Below are positions 1-8,098 of a DNA stretch of 64,000 bases, in pieces; within the stretch, counting starts at the first letter, position 1, and the number at the start of each line of letters is the position of its first letter. The DNA is taken from positions 41,493-105,492 of the forward strand of contig JAFTRQ010000132.1 in the NCBI GenBank assembly GCA_017462125.1, in the 5' to 3' direction. The DNA is from Clostridia bacterium. Its GTDB lineage: Bacteria > Bacillota_A > Clostridia > Oscillospirales > CAG-272. The translations under genes and the position numbers were made by a program. The notes under the pieces are model-generated. The model worked only from the letters and a program-made list of their open reading frames with translations, made no database searches and was not told where the DNA came from.

Positions 1-266
1 GCCTTTTCGGAGTCCCCTTCATCGGTGCGTTTGTAGCGGGCACATGCACCCATCATTCCATACTCGGACAGGTGTTTTCTGCGTTCGATCTGCGGGAAGA
101 TAAATGCCGAGATTGTCTTTGCTTTACCGACAAATTCGGGAGGCGGAGTGCCAAACATCTGGTATTTATATATTGCCGAAATAATGGCTTTGTAGTCTTT
201 GGCGGACAGGGTTTCCAGGACCTCCATCCAGTCGTAAAAAAGTAAAATTCCTTTTAATTTATTCAT
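1..266 (-). CDS. DUF6291-like protein (C-terminus outside window)
   Basis: The reading frame starts at the ATG at 266 and runs leftward off the window, so only the first 88 residues are visible. The N-terminus (FYDWMEVLETL, later FIFPQIERRKH) fits the pattern of DUF6291 proteins, which often sit in phage or mobile-element replication regions. The region between those motifs (SAKDYKAIISAIYKYQMFG) is also typical. No function can be assigned. The family match is from memory of its consensus; the presence of this gene suggests mobile DNA lies to the left of the window. Confidence 0.6.
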   Translation of the reverse strand, partial: MNKLKGILLFYDWMEVLETLSAKDYKAIISAIYKYQMFGTPPPEFVGKAKTISAFIFPQIERRKHLSEYGMMGACARYKRTDEGDSEK

Positions 267-477
267 TCGTTTTCCTTTCGTTTTTGATTTGATTTTGATT
301 TTTTTCGATTCGGTTTTGGTTTGAAATCGGTTTGGTTATGTTCGAATTTTGAAAAGTTTGAGGATGATTTTTTGAAACAATTGTTCTTGTGATTGTTATT
401 TTAGCACATTCGTTTCATTTTGTCAAGTCCCGTTTTGAAAAAAGCGGCGCACTGCAATGCTGCTTCTTTTTGCGGCG

Positions 478-740
478 GGGTTCAAATTTTGATTTGTCAA
501 ACTGTTTGAAATGGCAAATTGTAGCCGTTTTGTCGGTTCAAATTGCTCGTTCACGGGACGTCGAGGGCGCCGTCCCCTACGGTTTAAACGTTTGCAATTT
601 GCTTTACTGTAGAAGGATTTTTGGGCGATTTCGTGGTGGTAGGGGACGGCGCCCTCGACGTCCCGTGAACGTTGGTTTTTAAATGTTCGCCACGGCGATG
701 CAACACACAGATAAATCGCAATTTATCAAACAAAAAACCG
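478..740. repeat. MITE-like element with long inverted repeat
   Basis: Two perfect 33-base arms (548-580 and 639-671) face each other across a 58-base spacer. They are embedded in AT-rich flanks with a CAAATTTTGATTTGT-type left end and an AATCGCAATTTATCAAA-type right end. A second element with the same ends but different arms lies at 24525-24700. There is no ORF worth calling inside. This looks like a non-autonomous dispersed element; the rest of the 267-776 gap shows nothing else except the terminator at 732-757. Confidence 0.6.
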
Positions 741-757
741 CGCCGTAGCGCGGTTTT
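732..757 (-). terminator. Terminator of the UlaG-like gene
   Basis: Stem CCGCGC/GCGCGG with loop CGTA, flanked by A and T runs, lies 20 bases after the stop at 777. On the minus strand it is followed by a T run, as in an intrinsic terminator. Confidence 0.75.
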
Positions 758-776
758 CGTCTTCATCATTATACAC

Positions 777-1598
777 TTACTTTACAAAAATATATCTCTC
801 TCCGGGCTTGAAGATATGATACGGCAGATCTTTGGCGGTGGACTCGATCTGCTCCACGACGGTGGAGGTGGCGAGACAGTTTACGTCATAAAGATCAAAA
901 TGCATCGGAATCATCATCCTCGCACCTGCCTTACGGCAAAGCTCAGCCGCCTCGGCAGCGGTCATATTTCCGATAATATTACGGACGTATCTTTGGAAAT
1001 AAGAACGGCCGTTGACGGGAAGGAGCATCAGATCTGTTCCCCGCACTCTCTCTATCAAGCCATCGTAGATACAACAATCTCCTGCATGGAAAAGGGTCAC
1101 ATCATCGATCTTTACCACAAATCCAAGACAATCGTACCTGCCCTCGGCATCGGGACAAAGCTCCTCGTGTGCGGCAGGCACGGGAGTAACAAGCGCGCCG
1201 TCAAGAGCGATCTTCTCATCTGCATAAGCCTCGATGATAACCTCTTTAGCCACTCCATAGGACACCACCTTGTCCGCAAAGGGCGCGGGGATGATATATT
1301 TTGCCTTTTTGTTAACCTTAGAGATAGCACCGAGAGTCCAAGGGTCGGTATGATCGTAGTGGCTGTGGGAGCAGAAGATATAATCAACAAAGTCAAGCTC
1401 CTCCGCGCTGATGGGCGGCGCATAGCGTCTCACCCACTTGACCTGCTCGGAGCAACAGTTTTTGTCTACGTAATCGGAAAGATAGCCGTCAAAAAGCAGA
1501 TATTTGCCCTCCGCCTTAATAAGAATGCTTTCCTGTCCAAGATAGAATACGGCGATCTGTCCTTCTGCCAATTTCGTGTTCAATATCGTATTTTTCAT
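777..1598 (-). CDS. MBL-fold metallo-hydrolase, UlaG (L-ascorbate-6-P lactonase)-like
   Basis: A 273-residue metallo-beta-lactamase-fold hydrolase without signal peptide. The metal site HSHYDHTD is at about residues 78-84, followed by HAGDC and a late PMHFD histidine. The overall layout (GQESILIK start, large loop before the HxHxDH) resembles the UlaG group of L-ascorbate-6-phosphate lactonases; the substrate is an inference. It is read divergently from the ROK repressor at 1715 and shares one palindromic promoter with it, so the ROK protein probably controls this gene and itself. The ATG at 1598 has an AAAGGT-type ribosome binding site. Confidence 0.8.
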   Translation of the reverse strand: MKNTILNTKLAEGQIAVFYLGQESILIKAEGKYLLFDGYLSDYVDKNCCSEQVKWVRRYAPPISAEELDFVDYIFCSHSHYDHTDPWTLGAISKVNKKAKYIIPAPFADKVVSYGVAKEVIIEAYADEKIALDGALVTPVPAAHEELCPDAEGRYDCLGFVVKIDDVTLFHAGDCCIYDGLIERVRGTDLMLLPVNGRSYFQRYVRNIIGNMTAAEAAELCRKAGARMMIPMHFDLYDVNCLATSTVVEQIESTAKDLPYHIFKPGERYIFVK

Positions 1599-1650
1599 CT
1601 TTAAAATTTACCTTTATCTGTAAAATTTTCGGGGATTTTTCCTCACCCTA

Positions 1651-1685
1651 TTGACAATTATATCACGCGGTGATATAATTGTCAA
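1651..1685. promoter_or_regulatory. Perfectly symmetric bidirectional promoter/operator
   Basis: A 35-base perfect palindrome: 16-base arms around GCG. On the plus strand it reads TTGACA (1651-1656), 17 bases, TATAAT (1674-1679). On the minus strand it reads TTGACA (1685-1680), 17 bases, TATAAT (1662-1657). Both consensus promoters therefore use the same bases and point to the ROK gene and the UlaG-like gene. The centre, TATCACGCGGTGATA, is also an obvious operator for a dimeric HTH protein, most simply the adjacent ROK repressor. Confidence 0.9.
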
Positions 1686-1714
1686 TAGTAAGGAAGAAAA
1701 AAGCGAGGAAAAAC

Positions 1715-2827
1715 GTGAAAAAGTATATTAATCAGCAGGATATGAAGCAATCCAATACAGCAGATGTCTTCGCGCTTATACGGCGCGGGCGTATCACGCG
1801 CAAGCAGATCGCGGAGCGGCTTGGTATGAGCTGGGGTGCGGTCTCAACCATTACCTCGGAGCTGATCGAAAACGGCTACGCGTCAGAATGCAAGGCGGAA
1901 TCCGACGGAGCGGCAGGGCGCACGCCCTCCTATCTTGAGGTCTGCTGTGACAGGCATTTTTCCATTGGGCTTGACGTCAACGATATGGGACTTCGCGCCG
2001 TTCTTGTCAATCTTGGCGGAGACGTGGTGGAGGAATTCTCCGCAGAAGCGGATCTGACAAGCAAGGATGCGTTGATCGGTTGCATCTGTTCCCTTCTCGA
2101 TTCGATCGCAGGCGGACTCGGAGAGCGCAATCTGATCTGCATCGGCATTGCAATGCAGGGCATTGTCAACGCTGAAAGCGGCATTTCCGTCCATATTCCC
2201 GGGCGCGACGATTGGGAAAACGTGCCGCTTGCGCAGATCATCAGAGACCGATACGGCGTACCCGCCTATCTTGAGCACGACCCCAACTGCATACTGTTTG
2301 CCGCACGCCGAGGAAAGGTTAAGGATACTCTCCTTGTTCGCGCCGATCACGGCATCGGAATGGCAGTTATGCTCGGTGGCAGGATCATCGACAAGCCCGG
2401 TATTTTCGAGCTGGGTCACACCGTTGTCGAGCCGGGTGGTATTCCCTGCGGCTGCGGCAAGCGAGGTTGCCTTGATCAGTATGCCTCGATTCGCGGCATC
2501 AAGGCGCGCTCGGGCAAAAAATTTCACGTTCTCATCTCCGACGCGGACATTGGCGACGACGAGGCGCAAAGCTATCTCAACGATGCCGCCCGTCATCTGG
2601 CATACGTGATCTCCAATGTAGCGTACTTGCTTAACGTGGAGCGTATCGTGCTATGCGGCAGGCTTTTCGAGCATCGCGAGCTCTTTTGGGGTGAATTTAT
2701 GAGTCAGTATCAGATCTTCGGTAGCTTTGAGATTCCCAAAATCTCCTTCGCCGATGCTACCGCCGCCCCCCACGGCGCCGCGCTGATCGCTATGGGCATT
2801 GCGTTGCGTAAAATCGCGATTGGATGA
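1715..2827 (+). CDS. ROK-family transcriptional repressor (XylR/NagC type)
   Basis: An N-terminal winged helix (RKQIAERLGMSWGAVSTI, about residues 25-45) is followed by a ROK sugar-kinase-like domain with DHGIGMAVMLGG, ELGH, and the zinc site CGCGKRGCLD at about 244-253. Such proteins repress sugar genes and release DNA on sugar binding; effector unknown. The GTG at 1715 is preferred: GCGAGG lies seven bases upstream. The in-frame TTG at 1679 falls inside the -10 box and cannot be transcribed. Its position opposite the UlaG-like gene makes that gene and itself the likely targets. Confidence 0.88.
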   Translation: MKKYINQQDMKQSNTADVFALIRRGRITRKQIAERLGMSWGAVSTITSELIENGYASECKAESDGAAGRTPSYLEVCCDRHFSIGLDVNDMGLRAVLVNLGGDVVEEFSAEADLTSKDALIGCICSLLDSIAGGLGERNLICIGIAMQGIVNAESGISVHIPGRDDWENVPLAQIIRDRYGVPAYLEHDPNCILFAARRGKVKDTLLVRADHGIGMAVMLGGRIIDKPGIFELGHTVVEPGGIPCGCGKRGCLDQYASIRGIKARSGKKFHVLISDADIGDDEAQSYLNDAARHLAYVISNVAYLLNVERIVLCGRLFEHRELFWGEFMSQYQIFGSFEIPKISFADATAAPHGAALIAMGIALRKIAIG

Positions 2828-3224
2828 ATTGCAATTTGTCGGGACGTGGGGGATGCGGTTTCCACCTTTTTTGAAAAAAAGGTGGAGCCAAAAAACTTCC
2901 TCAAAAATTGGCAATAGAGTAGCCATTTTATCTTATAAAACCGTGTAGATTTTTAATCAAAGCCTCACTACTATCGTGTTGCAAGTGATTTTTAAATCCT
3001 TTATGACAAAAGATTTTCTATACACCCGAAACACGATAGCAGTATTGTTTTATATGAAATTCTCACTCTTTTATTAAGACTTAACAGCAACTCTTCCAAA
3101 TATCATAGGATGAAAGTTCTTTTGGTTACTTTTCTTTCAAGAAAAGTAACACGCGTCTCCCTCCCGCGTCCCGATAAATCAAAATTTGAAACTCAAACCC
3201 TTCACATAAAGAAAGGACAAAAAT
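2828..3224. repeat. Gene-free stretch with hairpins
   Basis: No convincing gene. It holds a hairpin at 2862-2885 (CCACCTTTTTT/AAAAAAAGGTGG) shortly after the ROK stop, a 10-base inverted pair CTATCGTGTT/AACACGATAG about 2973-3050, and a perfect 12-base hairpin at about 3125-3150 (GTTACTTTTCTT/AAGAAAAGTAAC). The phrase CGCGTCTCCC plus an AAATTTG-type tail at about 3151-3192 recurs in part at 47643-47675, so this is probably dispersed-repeat debris. Confidence 0.45.
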
Positions 3225-4238
3225 ATGAAAGCAGTACAGATAAGAAAACCTCACGACGTCGCGCTGATCGACGCCCCTATTCCCACCCCACCTGCGGGCT
3301 TTGCTCGCGTTAAGGTGGTTGCCGCGGCGGTCTGCGCCACAGACCTTGAGGTCATCGACGGCAACATCCCCGCAAACTACCCTCTGATCCCCGGCCACGA
3401 GTGGAGTGGAATCGTTGACGCGGTCGGCTCCCCTGAGGACGAGGCTTGGGTGGGCAAAGCCGTCATCGGCTCAAACGACGTAGTCTGCCTCCACTGCGAG
3501 GCCTGCAGAAGCGGAAATTGGAGATATTGCAAGGACTTTGAGGAGATCGGATTCCGCCGCAACGGCGGCTATGCCGAATATATCATCGTTCCCGCATACG
3601 GTCTCTGCGAAAAGCCCGACCACGTTCCCTTTGAGGTTGCCGCACTTTGCGAGCCTCTTGGAGTAGCCCTTGGCACACTTGAAAAGGCAAGAGCACAGTT
3701 CGGTCAGACCCTCGTGATCTACGGCGCGGGCTCCATCGGACTTTGCATGCTTGTTGCGGCAAAGGCTATGGGTATGAGAAAGATCGTGGTGGTCGCCGCA
3801 AGCTCCCGCCGCCTCGCCATTGCAAAAGAGATGGGCGCCTACGCAACTATTGCCACAAGCGAGCAGGACATTTTTGAAGAGCTGAAAAAGCTCCATCCCG
3901 ATGGAACCGACGTAGTCATCGACTGTACGGGCATTGAGGAGTGCATCCAGACCTCGCTGAAGATCTGCAAAAAGGGTGGCGTTGTGGCTCTCGCAGGCTA
4001 CGGCAGAGGCAAGATCATGAGCATTCGCATCGACGATATCCACATCAACAATCTGCAGGTAGTCGGCGCAGGTAACAACTGGAATCAGCACAAAAAAGCG
4101 ATCACCTATATCGCCGACGGCATTATCGACCTTTCCCCTATGGTCAGCGCCGTTATGCCTCTCGAGGACTTTGAAAAAGCCATCGAGATGGCACGAACCC
4201 GCCCTGTGGGATTCGTGAAGGCAATTTTTAAGTTTTAA
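3225..4238 (+). CDS. Zinc-dependent alcohol/polyol dehydrogenase (MDR family)
   Basis: A 337-residue medium-chain dehydrogenase. Catalytic zinc ligands C37, H58 and E59 (PGHEWSG) and the four structural-zinc cysteines in VCLHCEACRSGNWRYC (about 88-102) are present. The Rossmann motif GAGSIGL follows at about 168. The family oxidises polyols or sugar alcohols with NAD(P); sorbitol/threonine-DH-like, exact substrate unknown. First gene of an operon with a sugar kinase (starting 3 bases after its stop), two MtlD paralogues and a GH2 glycosidase. Ribosome binding site GAAAGGAC precedes the ATG. Confidence 0.85.
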   Translation: MKAVQIRKPHDVALIDAPIPTPPAGFARVKVVAAAVCATDLEVIDGNIPANYPLIPGHEWSGIVDAVGSPEDEAWVGKAVIGSNDVVCLHCEACRSGNWRYCKDFEEIGFRRNGGYAEYIIVPAYGLCEKPDHVPFEVAALCEPLGVALGTLEKARAQFGQTLVIYGAGSIGLCMLVAAKAMGMRKIVVVAASSRRLAIAKEMGAYATIATSEQDIFEELKKLHPDGTDVVIDCTGIEECIQTSLKICKKGGVVALAGYGRGKIMSIRIDDIHINNLQVVGAGNNWNQHKKAITYIADGIIDLSPMVSAVMPLEDFEKAIEMARTRPVGFVKAIFKF

Positions 4239-4241
4239 AGC

Positions 4242-5636
4242 ATGAAGAATATACTTGGCATCGACCTTGGCACCTCATCGGTCAAAATGATCTATCACGA
4301 CGGGGAGAGGCTACACAAGGTCAAGGAAAAATACGACGAAATATCACCTGACGGTTGGATGGCGGCAATCAAAAAATGCACCGCACGACTCGATCTATTG
4401 GGGCTTCGAGCCGTAGGGCTTTCCTCACAGGTCGGCACTTATCTGATCGATTTCAAGGAAGTCATTTCGTGGAACGATCCCCAAGGCAAGGAAGAGCTTG
4501 ACGAGATCCTCTCATCCGTCTCCCGTGAAGAATTTCTGGATGAGATCGATATGCCTCACCCAAGGATCATCAGCTACCCCCTGCCCCGCTTGCTTTATAT
4601 CAAAAGGCATTTTCCGAATGCGAAATTCATCTGTCAGCCAAAGGATTTTCTGTGCGAACGGTTGACCGACAGCTACGCCACCGACAAATTTTCCTGGCGC
4701 GGTCTCGCTCACCTTGAAAGCGGAAAATACAGTGAAAAATTGCTCAAAGATCTCAAGCTTGACGGTATTTCTCTCCCCGAGATCCACTCCCCCACAGATA
4801 TAATCGGCAGGGTCACGAAAAAGGCAAGTGAGGAAAGCGGTATTCCCGAGGGCACAAGCATCATCGTGGGCTGTAACGACTTTTTTGCAGGTCTTATGGG
4901 AATGGGCATCGTAAATGAAGGTGACGCATTCGATATCTCCGGCACAAGCGAGCATTTGGGAATTATCCGCGCCAACATTCCCGAGCAGGACGACGGGCTT
5001 GTCTGCGGACCTTATTTTCAGCACAACGCTCACTACGGCGTGACGGGATCAAGTGGAAAAAGTCTTGATTTCGGCATGGAGCTCTCTGATTTCGGTGCGA
5101 TCAATATTGAAAGCGTCCTGGCGAACAAGCCCCCGATCTTTCTGCCCTATATCAACGGTGAGCGCGCACCGATCTGGGATAAGGATGCCCGCGGCGTTTT
5201 CTTCGGCATCTCAGAGAAATGCGACAAGGAAGCCTTGTCCTATGCGGTTTTGGAGGGCGTTTGCTTCAGCATCTACCACATTTACGACACGATGGGCAAG
5301 CCTTACGTCGGGAGCCTGACCGTTTCAGGTGGTGCGGCGAAGGATCAGCTGATGAACAAAATGAAGGCTTCGCTCTTTGATTGCCCTATTTACGTTCCCA
5401 AGGAAATTGATTCCTCAGCGTACGGCGCAATGCTTTTGGCAACCATCGGCATAGGAGGCCTTGACGGGAAGCTTTCCGTTGACGAAGAAGCCTTCGGTAA
5501 GCTGACAGATGAGCTTTGTCAAAAAGATCTCGCCGCAGAGCCCGATCAAGCGCTTGGCGACGTACTTCGCGAAAGGTTTGAGATTTATAAATCACTTTAT
5601 CCGGCATTAAAAGATAAATTTTCATTATTAACGTAA
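4242..5636 (+). CDS. FGGY-family carbohydrate kinase
   Basis: A 464-residue cytoplasmic kinase of the FGGY family. The N-terminal phosphate-1 loop GIDLGTSSVK, the catalytic aspartate D213 in GCNDFFAG, the DISGTSEHLG loop and the late adenosine motif SGGAAKDQLM are visible. The family phosphorylates ketoses or polyols. It starts three bases after the dehydrogenase stop, so an oxidation-then-phosphorylation sequence is plausible. It is shorter than typical 490-520 residue xylulokinases. The ribosome binding site is weak, which suggests translational coupling. Confidence 0.85.
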   Translation: MKNILGIDLGTSSVKMIYHDGERLHKVKEKYDEISPDGWMAAIKKCTARLDLLGLRAVGLSSQVGTYLIDFKEVISWNDPQGKEELDEILSSVSREEFLDEIDMPHPRIISYPLPRLLYIKRHFPNAKFICQPKDFLCERLTDSYATDKFSWRGLAHLESGKYSEKLLKDLKLDGISLPEIHSPTDIIGRVTKKASEESGIPEGTSIIVGCNDFFAGLMGMGIVNEGDAFDISGTSEHLGIIRANIPEQDDGLVCGPYFQHNAHYGVTGSSGKSLDFGMELSDFGAINIESVLANKPPIFLPYINGERAPIWDKDARGVFFGISEKCDKEALSYAVLEGVCFSIYHIYDTMGKPYVGSLTVSGGAAKDQLMNKMKASLFDCPIYVPKEIDSSAYGAMLLATIGIGGLDGKLSVDEEAFGKLTDELCQKDLAAEPDQALGDVLRERFEIYKSLYPALKDKFSLLT

Positions 5637-5639
5637 CAA

Positions 5640-5797
5640 ACTATACCTCTTACAAATCCCTTTTTGTAGGTTTTTGCAATCCATAAAACCCGAAGTTTGC
5701 GAAGCAAACTCGCAGCAATAAACCGCTTGCGGTTTACGTAGGTTTTTTTCAAAAAGGTTTTTAAGCGGGGTTTGGGGCAGAGCCCCATCAAGAAAGG
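5640..5797 (+). repeat. Intergenic hairpins plus GGGGCAGAGCCCC repeat
   Basis: Hairpins GTTTGC-GAA-GCAAAC (about 5697-5711) and AAACCGC-TT-GCGGTTT (about 5720-5735) are followed by AAAAAGGTTTTTAAGCGGGG and GGGGCAGAGCCCC (5751-5787). Related copies lie at 37440-37512 and 47571-47640. It ends next to the AAAGGAG ribosome binding site of the next gene. It is a dispersed family; a role in the leader of the MtlD-like gene is not shown. Confidence 0.6.
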
Positions 5798-5805
5798 AGA
5801 ATCAT

Positions 5806-6978
5806 ATGAACTGTACAATTTTCGGCGCGGGCAAGATCGCTCGCGGCTTTATCGGACACCTGCTCTACCTCAGCGGGATCGAATTCACCTTTGTTGAGAA
5901 GTTCGACAGCCTTGTCGACCTCATCAACGAAAGACAGCAATACTTCGTCAACATCCTCGGAAACGCAGAGGATTCCTGCACCGTCACGGGTGCAAAGGCG
6001 CTGAAATTTACCGACAAGGAGGCAATTGCGGAGCAGATCGCCGCATCCGATGCTGTTTTCACCGCGGTAGGCGGCAAAAATCTCGGTGATATTGCTCCCC
6101 TCATCGCTCTCGGAATCAAGGCGAAGGCAAGGGTTGGCGGCAAGCTCAACGTGGTCACCTGCGAGAACTGGAAACTGCCCGCAAATATCCTTCGCGATCT
6201 GATCCTCCCTACCCTCAATGAGGAGGAATTGGCTTATTTTGAGGAAAACGTTGGCATTACCGAGGCGGTCATTATGCGCTCGGCAATCGAATCCGACAAG
6301 GATATGCTGGCAAAGGATCCCCTCGTGGTCAACGTCCAGAATTTCTGGGAGCTTCCCGTGGACTCCTCCCGCCTTAAGGGTGAGTTGCCCCCTATCAAGG
6401 GTCTCAAGCTGATTCCCGAGTTTACAGGATTCCTTGAGAGAAAGTTCTACACCTATAACGCCGCAAACGGCACGACAAGCTTTCTCGGCGCGCTTCTCGG
6501 TCACGAAAAGATCGCCGATGCGGCTCACGATGAAAGAATCCTTGAAATTCTCGAGGGTGTTTACGTAGAAACCGCTACAGCGCTCTCCAAAAAGCACAAC
6601 TTCCCCTTCGACGAGCAGATGGCATTCACCCGCACCTCCAAGGCGAAGCTTCGGGACTACACGATCGTCGATTTTATCGAGAGAAATGCCCGCGACCCGA
6701 TCAGAAAGCTGGGTCCCGACGACCGTCTTGTCGGATCTGCGAGATTGGTGCTTGAATACGGCATCATCCCCGAAAATCTCTGCACCGCAATCGCCGCGGC
6801 GATCTACTACTTCAACGAAACCGACGAATTTGCCATCAAGCTGAAGGATATCCGTGAGAATCAGGGTGTGGACGCCGTTATCCGCGACGTCTGTAAGCTT
6901 GATCCCGACGGAACCCTTGGCAAGCTTATTAAGGAAAAGATTGAACTGCTGAAAGCAAAAGGATGGATAAAAGAATGA
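5806..6978 (+). CDS. Mannitol-1-phosphate 5-dehydrogenase-like protein, first paralogue
   Basis: 390 residues, full-length against E. coli MtlD, with the NAD loop GAGKIARGFIG at 7-17 and the C-terminal RKLGPDDRL...LEYGI block. Family members reversibly convert mannitol-1-phosphate and fructose-6-phosphate. The catalytic patch normally reads K-x4-N-x2-H; here it is K213, N218 and N221, so the histidine is replaced by asparagine. Activity or substrate has therefore probably shifted. It overlaps the next paralogue by four bases (ATGA), so the two are co-translated and could form a hetero-oligomer. Confidence 0.8.
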   Translation: MNCTIFGAGKIARGFIGHLLYLSGIEFTFVEKFDSLVDLINERQQYFVNILGNAEDSCTVTGAKALKFTDKEAIAEQIAASDAVFTAVGGKNLGDIAPLIALGIKAKARVGGKLNVVTCENWKLPANILRDLILPTLNEEELAYFEENVGITEAVIMRSAIESDKDMLAKDPLVVNVQNFWELPVDSSRLKGELPPIKGLKLIPEFTGFLERKFYTYNAANGTTSFLGALLGHEKIADAAHDERILEILEGVYVETATALSKKHNFPFDEQMAFTRTSKAKLRDYTIVDFIERNARDPIRKLGPDDRLVGSARLVLEYGIIPENLCTAIAAAIYYFNETDEFAIKLKDIRENQGVDAVIRDVCKLDPDGTLGKLIKEKIELLKAKGWIKE

Positions 6979-8078
6979 AAATTGCAATGATAGGCGCGGG
7001 AAAAACAGGCCGTGGATTTATCGGCAGACTTCTCGCAGAGGATAAAAAAGAAATCTATTTCATCGACAAGGACGAGTCTCTCGTCAACTCTCTGAACGAG
7101 AAAAAGTCTTTCAACGTAAGCTTTTTTGGCGGTGTTCGTGCTCCCTTCACCGTTGATAACTACACCGCAACCACGTGGGAGGGCGCTGACCTCTCTGACG
7201 TGGAGATCATCTTTGTATCGGTTGGCGGTATGAATCTTCCCGACGTTGGCGCGGAGCTTCGCAAGCTTATCAATGACGGCAAAATGCGCCACATTATCGT
7301 TGGCGAGAATGCATCCAAGCCCGCAAAGAAGCTTGCCGAGGCAATTGGTCTTGACAACATTACTGTCAGCGAGTCCACCGTGTTCTGCACCACTATTGAG
7401 GACGCAAACAGCAGCTGTGACCTTGACATCTCCTCGGAGAATTACCCCTATTTGCAATGCGACGCTGAGCCTCTCGGAGGCTACGAGCTGAATATCTCCA
7501 CCGTTCGCCCCATCAGCGGATTTTCCAACTTCCTGACGAGAAAGCTCTACACCTACAACGCCGCAAGCTGTGTGATCGCGTATTTGGGCTTCGCAAAGGG
7601 TTATACCGACTACGGCACAGCTGCAAACGATGAGGAAATTCTCCAGCTTCTCGACCGCAATTATGCGGCAACCAACAAGGTTCTCTGTAAGGTCTATGGC
7701 TATGAAGAACAGGATCAAGCAGAATTTGCGGCGCTCTCCAAGGCGAAATTCACCGACAGAACCATCGCTGATACCGTCTCCCGAAACGCTCGTGAGCCTC
7801 AGAGAAAGCTCCAGGCTGCCGAGCGCATCATGGGTCCCCTCTGCCTCATTGACGAGCACGGCGAGGACACCGAGCCCCTGCTCCTCACCGCCGCCGCGGC
7901 ACTTCACTACGAGCATGAAAGCGACAAGGGCTGGCAGGAGATCAAGAACTCCAAGACCCCTGCGGAGATTCTTGCAGAAATCTGCGGATTGCCCGTGGGC
8001 TCAAAGCTTTCGAATGAAATTCTCGCAAAATATGACGTCGTAAAAGCGTATATGAGCGGCGAAGGCAAGCTCTTTTAA
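6975..8078 (+). CDS. Mannitol-1-phosphate 5-dehydrogenase-like protein, second paralogue
   Basis: 367 residues from the ATG at 6975, which overlaps the previous stop as ATGA and has AAGGAT upstream; an ATG at 6963 is too close to its site. The NAD loop GAGKTGRGFIG is intact. The catalytic patch has K190 and N195, but serine (S198) where family members have histidine (RKLYTYNAAS). Only moderately similar to the preceding paralogue, so this is an old duplication, and both copies lost the histidine in different ways. Likely a sugar-phosphate oxidoreductase of unknown substrate. Confidence 0.78.
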   Translation: MKIAMIGAGKTGRGFIGRLLAEDKKEIYFIDKDESLVNSLNEKKSFNVSFFGGVRAPFTVDNYTATTWEGADLSDVEIIFVSVGGMNLPDVGAELRKLINDGKMRHIIVGENASKPAKKLAEAIGLDNITVSESTVFCTTIEDANSSCDLDISSENYPYLQCDAEPLGGYELNISTVRPISGFSNFLTRKLYTYNAASCVIAYLGFAKGYTDYGTAANDEEILQLLDRNYAATNKVLCKVYGYEEQDQAEFAALSKAKFTDRTIADTVSRNAREPQRKLQAAERIMGPLCLIDEHGEDTEPLLLTAAAALHYEHESDKGWQEIKNSKTPAEILAEICGLPVGSKLSNEILAKYDVVKAYMSGEGKLF

Positions 8079-8098
8079 AATCCCAAAGGAGAAAAATT

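Noticed and set aside
389..682. 97-codon plus-strand frame
   Set aside because: Runs through the MITE-like palindrome; arginine-rich translation of the inverted repeat.
672..1604. 310-codon plus-strand frame
   Set aside because: Antisense to the UlaG-like gene with its HSHYDHTD motif; no start signal.
1679..1714. N-terminal extension of the ROK protein from a TTG
   Set aside because: The TTG lies in the -10 box of its own promoter and would not be in the transcript.
5788..6987. 399-codon minus-strand frame
   Set aside because: Antisense to the first MtlD-like gene, whose motifs are clear; composition is that of a shadow frame.
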